From Paracoccaceae bacterium (lineage in GTDB: Bacteria; Pseudomonadota; Alphaproteobacteria; Rhodobacterales; Rhodobacteraceae), in the NCBI GenBank assembly GCA_030625695.1, contig DAOUQK010000067.1:1-12229 (forward strand): a DNA stretch of 12,229 nt, in the 5' to 3' direction. The position numbers were made by a program, and so were the translations under genes. The notes under the pieces were generated by a model, which was given only the letters and a program-made list of their open reading frames with translations, was not told the origin of the DNA and made no database searches. Of the stretch, positions 6,250-12,229 are shown piece by piece (positions within the stretch are counted from its first letter, which is position 1; every line of letters starts with the position of its first letter).

Positions 6250-8850
6250 ATGGCCAACATATTAAGGCCCAACCAAGTCATGCGCTCCTTGCGCCTGCCT
6301 TTGCTGCTGACTCGTGCGGGGCAGTTGGCGGAACAGGTTTTGCGCGCCTTCTGGCCTTTGATCTCAATCTGCCTTGTGGTTCTGGCGGTGCTGATGCTGG
6401 GTCTGCACGAAGTTTCAAGCGTCGAAATCGTCTGGGGTACGGGCGTTGTCAGCCTGCTGGCCGCCCTCATGGCGCTGATCTGGGGCGTGCGTCGTTTCCA
6501 CTGGCCAACCCGCGCCGAGGCTTTGGCGCGTCTGGATGAAACCCTTCCGGGCCGACCCATTGCCGCCCTTCTGGACGATCAGGCGATCGGTGCCAATGAC
6601 CCACAATCCCTGGCCGTTTGGCGCGCGCACCAACGCCGCATGACCACTCGCGCCAGTCAGGCCCGCGCGCCTGCACCGGATATCCGGCTGGCCCGGCGTG
6701 ACCCGTTTGCGCTGCGCTATGTGGCGCTGCTGGGCTTTGCGGTGGCCCTGTTGTTCGGGTCATTCTGGCGTATTGGAACGGTCACGGCGATGGGGCCGAC
6801 GGTGGCAGATACTGTCCTGACCTCATCCTGGGAAGGCTGGATTGAACCGCCGCGTTACACCGGCCAACCAACGCTGTACCTGAACGACCAGACCGACAAG
6901 GTTTTGCGCATCGCCGAAGGCAGCACCATCACCATCCGTCTTTACGGCGAAGTTGGCGCGTTGACCCTGGCCGAGACGATATCGGGCCGTACCGGGCCTG
7001 AAACCACAGGAGAGCTGACTTCAGCCACCGACCCGGCGCAGGAATTCACCGCCAAACAAAGTGGTGAGTTGAGCATAGGCGGAGCCGGCGGAGAAATCGA
7101 CCAAAGCTGGCAGGTCACCGTGGTCGAAGACACAGCACCACAGATATCGGTGGCCGGCCCGGCCAAGGCGGCCGCTACGGGCGAGATGACCTTGGCGTTC
7201 ACCGCCAGCGACGACTATGGCGTGGTGGCAGGTCAGGCGGTGATTGCACTGGACCGGGGCGCATTGGATCGCCGCTATGGTCTGGCGCTGGACCCCGAGC
7301 CGCGCGAGCGGGTCAATGTGGAACTGCCGATGCCAATCTCGGGCGACCGGTCGATGTTCACCGAAACATTGATCGAAGATTTCTCAAAGCACCCCTGGGC
7401 GAACCTGCCCGTAACCATTTCCCTGACGGCCGAAGATGCCGCCGGTCACGTGACCCACGCCGCCCCCTTCGCCACCACCCTGCCGGCCCGGCGTTTCTTT
7501 GACCCGATGGCGGCGGCGATAATTGAAATGCGTCGCGACCTTTTGTGGACGCGCGGCAATGGCCCCCGCGTGGCGCAGGTCTTACGGGCGATTTCACACC
7601 GTCCCGAAGACGTGTTTCGCAAAGAAACCGCCTATCTGCGCCTGCGGGTGTTGCTGCGTCGGCTTGAAACATTCACCCGCTACGAACTGAAATCCGATCA
7701 GCAGGAAGAGATCGCCGAGGCGCTTTGGGATTTGGCGATCCTGCTGGAAGAAGGGGATATCGGCGACGCTCTGGAACGGTTGCGCCGCGCCCAAGAGCAT
7801 CTTGCTGAGGCGATGAAAAATGGCGCCAGCGACGAAGAAATTGCCGAACTGATGCAGGAACTGCGCGATGCCAGCCGCGAATATATGCGTCAGCTGTCGC
7901 AGATGGCGCAGGAAAACGGCGAAGTTCTGGAACCGGGCGAGATTCCGGAAAACATGATGCAGATGGATCAGGCCGACCTGCAAAAGATGATGGACCGCAT
8001 TCAGGAACTGATGGAGCAAGGCCGTATGGCCGAGGCCGAACAGGCGCTTCAGGAATTGCAGGAACTGATGGAAAACATGCGTATGACCAATACGCCGGGC
8101 CAGAATGGTCAAAACGAAGGTCAGCAAGCCATGGAAGGGCTGGCCGATACGCTGCGTGAACAGCAGGGCCTTTCGGATCAGGCGTTTCGCGACCTTCAGG
8201 AACAATTCAATCCCAACGCTCAGGCCGGGGAAAACCAAGGAAACGAAGGCCGCAATGGTGGCCAGGGACGCGGCGAAAGCCACGAAGGTCAAGGCGGGCG
8301 TGGCACCGGCGAAGGTCAGGTGGATGAAGGCCAGCGTGAAGGGCAAGGCAGCGAGCCAGGGTCGCTTGCGGACCGGCAACAGGCCTTACGCGATGAATTG
8401 AACCGCCAGCAGGGTCAACTGCCCGGCGCTGGCACGCCAGACGGCGATGCCGCGCGCGATGCGCTTGAACGGGCAGGGCGGGCAATGAACGGCGCCGAGG
8501 ACGCGCTGCGCGAGGACGATCTGGCCGGGGCCATCGACAAACAATCCGAAGCGATGGAGGCGTTGCGCGAAGGCATGCGCTCGCTCGGCGAGGCATTGGC
8601 GCAGCAGGAACAGCAAAACCAACCGGGGCAAGGCACCGCCGAAAGCGACATGCGCAGCCAGAACCGCGATCCTTTGGGGCGCAACTCCGGCTCGCGCGGC
8701 TCGATCGGCACCGATGAAAACCTGTTGCAGGGCGAAGATGTGTACCGGCGTGCGCGCGAGTTGCTGGATGAAATCAGACGCCGCTCTGGCGATGGTGATC
8801 GCCCGGACATCGAACTGGACTATCTGCGCCGGTTGCTGGACCGGTTTTAA
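6250..8850 (+). CDS. DUF4175/TIGR02302 family large membrane-anchored protein
   Basis: The 866-residue product has no known function. An Arg-rich N-terminus is followed by helices at about 34-52 and 60-80, a basic cytoplasmic loop (81-155) and a third helix at 156-176. By the positive-inside rule the remaining ~690 residues face the periplasm. That part shows PPRYTG (200-205) and a beta-rich region with ASDDYG (319-324) suggestive of Ig-like modules to about 410, then a long helical, coiled-coil-prone stretch rich in Leu, Glu and Gln (about 480-616), a Gly/Gln/Glu low-complexity linker (about 654-704), and helices ending in a charged C-terminus (YRRARELLDEIRRRS near 831). The start has GGAG 7 nt upstream. 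It follows lysA by 47 bp and ends before a nested inverted repeat. I assign it to DUF4175/TIGR02302 from length, architecture and the lysA-ftsE neighbourhood. A structural or scaffold role in the envelope is a guess. Confidence 0.88.
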   Translation: MANILRPNQVMRSLRLPLLLTRAGQLAEQVLRAFWPLISICLVVLAVLMLGLHEVSSVEIVWGTGVVSLLAALMALIWGVRRFHWPTRAEALARLDETLPGRPIAALLDDQAIGANDPQSLAVWRAHQRRMTTRASQARAPAPDIRLARRDPFALRYVALLGFAVALLFGSFWRIGTVTAMGPTVADTVLTSSWEGWIEPPRYTGQPTLYLNDQTDKVLRIAEGSTITIRLYGEVGALTLAETISGRTGPETTGELTSATDPAQEFTAKQSGELSIGGAGGEIDQSWQVTVVEDTAPQISVAGPAKAAATGEMTLAFTASDDYGVVAGQAVIALDRGALDRRYGLALDPEPRERVNVELPMPISGDRSMFTETLIEDFSKHPWANLPVTISLTAEDAAGHVTHAAPFATTLPARRFFDPMAAAIIEMRRDLLWTRGNGPRVAQVLRAISHRPEDVFRKETAYLRLRVLLRRLETFTRYELKSDQQEEIAEALWDLAILLEEGDIGDALERLRRAQEHLAEAMKNGASDEEIAELMQELRDASREYMRQLSQMAQENGEVLEPGEIPENMMQMDQADLQKMMDRIQELMEQGRMAEAEQALQELQELMENMRMTNTPGQNGQNEGQQAMEGLADTLREQQGLSDQAFRDLQEQFNPNAQAGENQGNEGRNGGQGRGESHEGQGGRGTGEGQVDEGQREGQGSEPGSLADRQQALRDELNRQQGQLPGAGTPDGDAARDALERAGRAMNGAEDALREDDLAGAIDKQSEAMEALREGMRSLGEALAQQEQQNQPGQGTAESDMRSQNRDPLGRNSGSRGSIGTDENLLQGEDVYRRARELLDEIRRRSGDGDRPDIELDYLRRLLDRF

Positions 8851-8878
8851 GCAGGTTGGGGGTGCCCAGTCAGAACAC

Positions 8879-8943
8879 CGTAGGATGGGTTTTTAACCCA
8901 TCTTCGCGCCCTAAGAGGCGATGGGTTAAAAACCCATCCTACG
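8879..8943. repeat. REPIN-like nested inverted repeat between convergent genes
   Basis: Two perfect 24-bp arms (8879-8902 and 8920-8943) face each other across a 17-nt loop. Each arm is CGTAG followed by a unit that is itself palindromic: GATGGGTT-TTT-AACCCATC. The element can thus form one long hairpin or two small ones. Its form (GTAGGATGGGT ... ACCCATCCTAC) resembles the GTAGGGTGGG-type palindromic repeats that I recall as dispersed in many proteobacterial genomes, and a REP doublet (REPIN). It lies in the 112-bp gap where the DUF4175 and zinc-ribbon genes converge, so it may also end transcription or protect 3' ends in both directions. The short runs of T and A inside each small hairpin are compatible with that. 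Other copies do not occur in this window. Confidence 0.85.
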
Positions 8944-8962
8944 CCAAACCCACCCCGGTCTC

Positions 8963-9811
8963 TTAATTCCCGGGCGTCGGCACCATGGCGCCGATCCTTG
9001 CATCCAGCCAAATACGCCCCTGATCAATCATGCCAACATAAGCGTTCAGCGCAGGCTCTGCCACCGGCAGCATGTCGGCAATCATTGGTGCCTTGGCATA
9101 AATCACCATCATCACGGCACCAATAAACACGATCATTGCAAACCCCCGGACAAACCCCCCGCGCTGTTTTTGCGCCTGGGCTTGGGCCGGGGCAATCTCG
9201 TTTGATCGTGTCTGGACAGCGCTTGGAGTGTCCCAGGCCGAATTGATCTCTTCGATATCCGGCAGCAAATCACGACTGGTTTCGACCACCACCTCTGGCT
9301 GTTCTCCGCGCAGGCGCGCCATCCGGCTGCGGGTCTGTTGCCCGCGCTGGCCTGATGCGTCGCCAACATCGTCCAGCCCCAGATCAGCCTGACTTTCCAG
9401 TGAGCCACTCTCGGCAGTACGCAAATTTACTTCCCGTTCTGCCTCTTCGCGCAGAATACTGGATATGCCGACATCAATGTCCGGCCGGGTTTCGGTGACC
9501 TGTGGCTCCGAAGTGTCTGGCATTTCGGTGATCTCAGGCTGGCTTGGCTCGGGCTCCGGATCATCCTCCGGTTCCGGTTCGGGCTCAGGTGCAAGCTCAG
9601 GTTCAGGTTCAGGCGGCGTTGCTGGTGCAACCACTTTAGTTTCTGGATCCGGTGCATCGCCCAGCGTTTCAGGGGGGGTATCCGGATTGTCAGGATGGTC
9701 CTGAAACCAGGTATCCCCACAGTTCGAACATTGCACGTCGCGCCCGTCAAACGGGATCACCTCGTCCGGCACTTCGTACTGCGCGCCGCAATTCGGGCAT
9801 GTCAGACGCAT
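8963..9811 (-). CDS. Zinc-ribbon (MJ0042-type) single-pass membrane protein
   Basis: The 282-residue product begins with a four-cysteine zinc ribbon of the MJ0042 type: Cys5-Pro-Asn-Cys8 and Cys28-Ser-Asn-Cys31, with the usual YEVPDE and VQCSNCG surroundings and Trp35 after it. Next is a Pro-Glu repeat region (66-92), an acidic, probably disordered middle with a conserved-looking GISSILREEAEREV helix (115-128), a basic patch (161-169), one membrane helix (about 222-240) and a ~40-residue tail. The ribbon and linker are predicted to be cytoplasmic and the tail periplasmic. The start has GAGGAG at a good distance. It diverges from ftsE with a 174-bp gap and converges on the DUF4175 gene. The function is unknown; a regulatory or adaptor role linked to the neighbouring division genes is inferred from position only. 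Confidence 0.87.
   Translation of the reverse strand: MRLTCPNCGAQYEVPDEVIPFDGRDVQCSNCGDTWFQDHPDNPDTPPETLGDAPDPETKVVAPATPPEPEPELAPEPEPEPEDDPEPEPSQPEITEMPDTSEPQVTETRPDIDVGISSILREEAEREVNLRTAESGSLESQADLGLDDVGDASGQRGQQTRSRMARLRGEQPEVVVETSRDLLPDIEEINSAWDTPSAVQTRSNEIAPAQAQAQKQRGGFVRGFAMIVFIGAVMMVIYAKAPMIADMLPVAEPALNAYVGMIDQGRIWLDARIGAMVPTPGN
9536..9616 (-). repeat. Pro-Glu coding repeat in the zinc-ribbon gene
   Basis: Residues 66-92 are mostly alternating Pro and Glu (PEPEPELAPEPEPEPE and more). At DNA level this is a degenerate GGTTCA/GGTTCC/GGCTCA-type hexamer repeat on the plus strand. The codons vary, so the repeat is under protein-level rather than simple DNA-level maintenance, but slippage could still change its length. 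Such PE linkers are stiff and extended, suggesting a spacer between ribbon and membrane. Confidence 0.75.
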
Positions 9812-9985
9812 TCTACTCTCCTCAAGGGCTTGCTTACCTTAGCATTGTTTTTACAACAAACCATATGGGGTTGGGTCGCGTCGCGAAAGAGTCAATTGCA
9901 ATTGCTGTTAACTTCTTGCCAGACCGTTGCAACTACCCCGGCTGTAAGGCACAAGTCACCAACACGACCCAAAAGGGCAGGCCAC
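9812..9985. promoter_or_regulatory. Divergent promoter region between zinc-ribbon gene and ftsE
   Basis: This 174-bp gap is AT-richer than its surroundings and must hold promoters for the zinc-ribbon gene and for ftsEX-plsC. Visible elements are an inverted repeat TTGTT-tttac-AACAA (9846-9860), a GANTC site (9889-9893), a direct CAATTG repeat (about 9893-9904) and GTTAAC (about 9908-9913). I could not assign a convincing -35/-10 pair or a full CtrA or DnaA site. The ftsE frame stays open through this gap, but nothing FtsE-like is encoded before 9986. Confidence 0.5.
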
Positions 9986-10663
9986 GTGATCGAGCTGGAA
10001 AATGTCGGATATTCTTACGGCGGCGGAGAGCTGCTGAGCGATGTATCGGTTCAGCTGATCCCCGGCTCGTTCCACTTTCTGACTGGCCCTTCCGGGTCCG
10101 GCAAATCCACCCTGTTAAAGCTGTGTTACGGCGCCCTGACCCCAACCGCCGGCCGAGCCCGCGCGTTTGAGGCGGATTTGCGCGATCTGAACCGGGACCA
10201 GATGGCAATGTTGCGCCGCCGGATCGGTGTGGTGCATCAGGACTGCCGGTTTCTTGATCACTTGCCGCTGGCCGATAATATTGCCTTGCCCTTAACTGTG
10301 TCCGGGCACGATGCGTCGCAGGAAGGCAGCGATTTAAAAGAGTTGATGCAATGGGTTGGCCTGTCTGAGCGGGCCCATGCCTTGCCGCCAGAACTGTCGG
10401 GCGGCGAACGTCAAAGGGCCGCATTGGCGCGCGCGGTGATCATGTCTCCGGATGTCATTCTGGCCGACGAACCCACCGGCAACGTTGATTGGGAAATGTC
10501 ACAACGCCTGTTACAATTGCTGGTCGAGTTGAACCGCATGGGCAAAACCATCCTGATCGCCAGCCACGATCTGGCGCTGATCCGGGCGGCTAAAAGTCAG
10601 GTCTCGGTGCGGGTTTTGCGCATATCTGACCGGCGTCTGCAACTGGCGGGGGCCGACCTGTGA
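9986..10663 (+). CDS. ftsE: Cell division ATP-binding protein FtsE
   Basis: FtsE is the ATPase of the FtsEX complex, which sits at the division site and uses ATP to switch on periplasmic peptidoglycan hydrolases. The 225-residue product has all ABC motifs: Walker A GPSGSGKS (34-41), Q-loop Gln85 in GVVHQDCRFL, signature LSGGERQR (137-144), Walker B VILADEPTG (157-165) and switch His194 in ASHD. The DHLPLADNIALPL segment after the Q-loop is typical of FtsE rather than LolD. The frame is open from upstream, but homology begins at a GTG start (9986) giving MIELENVGYSY, preceded by AAGGG 8 nt away, so I place the start there. Its TGA overlaps the GTG of ftsX by 4 nt. It is the first gene of the division/phospholipid operon. 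Confidence 0.95.
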   Translation: MIELENVGYSYGGGELLSDVSVQLIPGSFHFLTGPSGSGKSTLLKLCYGALTPTAGRARAFEADLRDLNRDQMAMLRRRIGVVHQDCRFLDHLPLADNIALPLTVSGHDASQEGSDLKELMQWVGLSERAHALPPELSGGERQRAALARAVIMSPDVILADEPTGNVDWEMSQRLLQLLVELNRMGKTILIASHDLALIRAAKSQVSVRVLRISDRRLQLAGADL

Positions 10664-11559
10664 GCCGGGGATCAATTCGTACCCTGATGCTGGGCGATGC
10701 CCAGGCGGCGCGGGTTGTCCCGCCCAGCGGGTTCACCGCGCAACTGACCCTGTTTGTCTCGGGCGCAATGGCGTTTCTTGCGGTGTTTGCCCTGGCTTTG
10801 TCGTTGTCCGCAGGGCGTTTGGCCGACCGCTGGGCCGAAGAACTGGCGCGCAGCGCCACATTGCGGATCAATGCGCCCGCTGACCAACGCAGCGCCCAGA
10901 CTGATGCCGCCTTGAAAATTCTGACGCAAACGCCTGGTATCGCCAGTGCCCGCGCCTTGACGGACGAAGAACAAACCGCCTTGCTGACCCCGTGGTTCGG
11001 GGCTGACCTTAACCTTGATGACCTGCCGGTGCCGCAACTGATCGAAGTGATCGAGGCAGACCCGGGCTATGACGCCGCCGGCTTGCGCCTGCGCCTTGCT
11101 GCCGAAGTGCCCGGTGCCGTGCTGGACGATCACACCCGCTGGCGCCGCCCGCTGGTTGACGCTGCTCAAAGCCTGCGCCGCCTCGGCTGGTTCGCAATCG
11201 CGCTGATCGGCGGGGCAACCGCGGCGATGATCACCTTGGCCGCCAATGCCGCCCTGTCGGCCAACGCGCAGGTGATCGAAGTCCTGCGACTGGTTGGCGC
11301 ACGCGATCGTTATATTGCGCAGGCCTTTGTGCGCCGTTTCACTCTGCGCGCTTTGGTTGGCGCATCCGTCGGTGTGGCATTTGGCCTCGCAGGCGTGATG
11401 GCCTTGCCCGAAGCCTCGCAAGAGGGCGGATTTCTGACCGGCCTTGGCTTTCAAGGCCTTAGTTGGCTATTCCCGCTACTGATCCCATTGCTGGGCGCGA
11501 TGGTCGCCTTTGCCGCTACTTGGTCGGCCGCGCATCGGACCCTGAAGGAGTTGACCTGA
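10660..11559 (+). CDS. ftsX: Cell division membrane protein FtsX
   Basis: FtsX is the membrane partner of FtsE and passes ATP-driven movement to periplasmic hydrolase activators. The 299 residues show the expected layout: a cytoplasmic N-terminus, helix 1 at about 28-50, a ~125-residue periplasmic domain (51-175), then helices at about 177-199, 229-249 and 267-289. The EVLRLVGARDRYIAQAFVRRF segment (207-227) is the cytoplasmic coupling region that contacts FtsE in this family. The GTG start overlaps the ftsE stop (GTGA), a strong sign of coupled translation, and the TGA stop shares a base with the next gene's ATG. It is shorter than the E. coli protein (about 350) mainly at the N-terminus, as is usual in alphaproteobacteria. 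Confidence 0.94.
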   Translation: MSRGSIRTLMLGDAQAARVVPPSGFTAQLTLFVSGAMAFLAVFALALSLSAGRLADRWAEELARSATLRINAPADQRSAQTDAALKILTQTPGIASARALTDEEQTALLTPWFGADLNLDDLPVPQLIEVIEADPGYDAAGLRLRLAAEVPGAVLDDHTRWRRPLVDAAQSLRRLGWFAIALIGGATAAMITLAANAALSANAQVIEVLRLVGARDRYIAQAFVRRFTLRALVGASVGVAFGLAGVMALPEASQEGGFLTGLGFQGLSWLFPLLIPLLGAMVAFAATWSAAHRTLKELT

Positions 11560-12229
11560 TGCGATATGCCATCCAATGGCTGCGCTCACTACTGTTTGTG
11601 ATCCAGATTTACACCATGATGCCGATCATCGGCCTGGCTTTTGCGCCTTGGGCGCTGTTCAGCCGCACCGGCGCGCGCGCCTGCTGTAAAACCTATTCCC
11701 GCTGGGTGTTCTGGAGCGCCTCGTGGATGGTCGGTATCCGCTGCGAAGTGCGTGGCACGCCGCCATCGGGGGATGCGCTGATTGCTGCCAAACACCAATC
11801 ATTCCTTGATATCATGATGATTTTTACTGCCCTTCCAGCCGCTAAATTCATCATGAAAAAGGAAATCCTTCGCACGCCGGTGATCGGCCAATACGCCAAA
11901 TTGCTGGGCTGCGTCGCGGTGGATCGGGGTAAACGCGGTGCCGCAATTGAAAAGATGGTCAAGGACGTCGAAGAAGGCCGGCAAGAGGCGGGCCAGTTGA
12001 TCATCTACACCCAAGGGACACGGATCGCGCCCGGTGTCGTTGCTCCCTATAAGGTCGGCACCGGTGTTTTGTACGAACAATTGGGCCAGACCTGCGTGCC
12101 GGTGGCGACCAATGTAGGTGTTTTGTGGCCGCGCCACGGAATATACCTCAAACCCGGCGTCGCCGTGGTCGAGTTTCTTGAACCGATGGTTGCAGGCTTG
12201 CCGCGCAAGGAATTCATGGGCGATCTGGA
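11559..12229 (+). CDS. plsC: 1-acyl-sn-glycerol-3-phosphate acyltransferase, C-terminus outside window
   Basis: PlsC adds the second acyl chain to lysophosphatidic acid, giving phosphatidic acid, at the inner face of the cytoplasmic membrane. The visible 223 residues start with a hydrophobic helix (about 10-34). The catalytic HX4D motif is HQSFLD (His79 to Asp84), with KFIMKKEILRTPVIG (96-110) and VAVDRG (119-124) following as in the family. The usual FPEGTR-type substrate motif reads YTQGTR here (150-155), with Gln for Glu and Thr for Pro, and is followed by a PYKVGTG block (163-169). ATG 11559 shares one base with the ftsX stop (TGATG), so translation is coupled. The right edge cuts the gene before its stop, probably within the last 20-60 codons. 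Confidence 0.92.
   Translation, partial: MRYAIQWLRSLLFVIQIYTMMPIIGLAFAPWALFSRTGARACCKTYSRWVFWSASWMVGIRCEVRGTPPSGDALIAAKHQSFLDIMMIFTALPAAKFIMKKEILRTPVIGQYAKLLGCVAVDRGKRGAAIEKMVKDVEEGRQEAGQLIIYTQGTRIAPGVVAPYKVGTGVLYEQLGQTCVPVATNVGVLWPRHGIYLKPGVAVVEFLEPMVAGLPRKEFMGDL

Noticed and set aside
7594..8379. A 261-codon hydrophobic frame on the minus strand inside the DUF4175 gene
   Set aside because: The apparent membrane-like, Phe/Leu/His-rich protein is the antisense image of Glu/Gln/Lys-rich coiled-coil codons on the plus strand; no ribosome site and no family resemblance.
9465..9704. A Ser-Gly repeat protein on the plus strand
   Set aside because: It is the complementary reading of the Pro-Glu repeat of the zinc-ribbon gene.
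9695..9985. A 97-residue N-terminal extension of FtsE
   Set aside because: The frame is open, but it overlaps the zinc-ribbon gene and the divergent promoter region, and FtsE similarity starts precisely at GTG 9986 with a suitable ribosome site.

Overview
The window looks like chromosomal DNA from a marine alphaproteobacterium of the Rhodobacterales (Roseobacter-like). The support is moderate-to-high GC, compact gene packing, strong protein resemblance to that group, and the local gene order argH - small lipoprotein - DUF2834 - lysA - DUF4175 - (zinc-ribbon protein) - ftsE - ftsX - plsC, which I recall as characteristic of the group. The assignment rests on recognition of families and gene order, not on a database search.

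Left part (1-2914). A truncated EAL-domain (c-di-GMP phosphodiesterase family) gene leaves the window on the minus strand and diverges from tag (3-methyladenine DNA glycosylase I). Tag converges, with a 5-bp gap, on a minus-strand group read right to left: a TlpA-type periplasmic thiol-disulfide protein, a small membrane-anchored protein of unknown function, and a sterol desaturase/fatty acid hydroxylase family enzyme. The last two overlap by ATGA. A 24-bp palindrome plus a good TTGACA promoter sit directly at the start of the unknown gene.

Middle (2915-8850). The start codons of the tlpA-like gene and argH are only 20 bp apart and diverge. argH is followed at once by a 60-residue lipoprotein, a three-helix DUF2834 protein, lysA (diaminopimelate decarboxylase) and an 866-residue DUF4175/TIGR02302 membrane protein with a large, probably periplasmic, C-terminal part. 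All read in the same direction and probably form one operon or two overlapping ones.

Right part (8851-12229). A nested, perfect 24-bp inverted repeat (REPIN-like) lies between the converging ends of the DUF4175 gene and a minus-strand zinc-ribbon membrane protein. The zinc-ribbon gene diverges from ftsE-ftsX-plsC, whose reading frames overlap by 4 nt and 1 nt; plsC is cut by the window end.

The theme of the right two thirds is the cell envelope: lysine/DAP supply (lysA), septal peptidoglycan control (FtsEX), phospholipid synthesis (PlsC), and three poorly understood envelope proteins (lipoprotein, DUF4175, zinc-ribbon). I see no CRISPR array, phage, IS element, tRNA or rRNA, and no gene-free stretch over 300 bp. 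Most of the window is conserved core genome. The least explained items are the DUF4175 protein, the zinc-ribbon protein, the palindrome at 2264-2287 and the nested repeat at 8879-8943.
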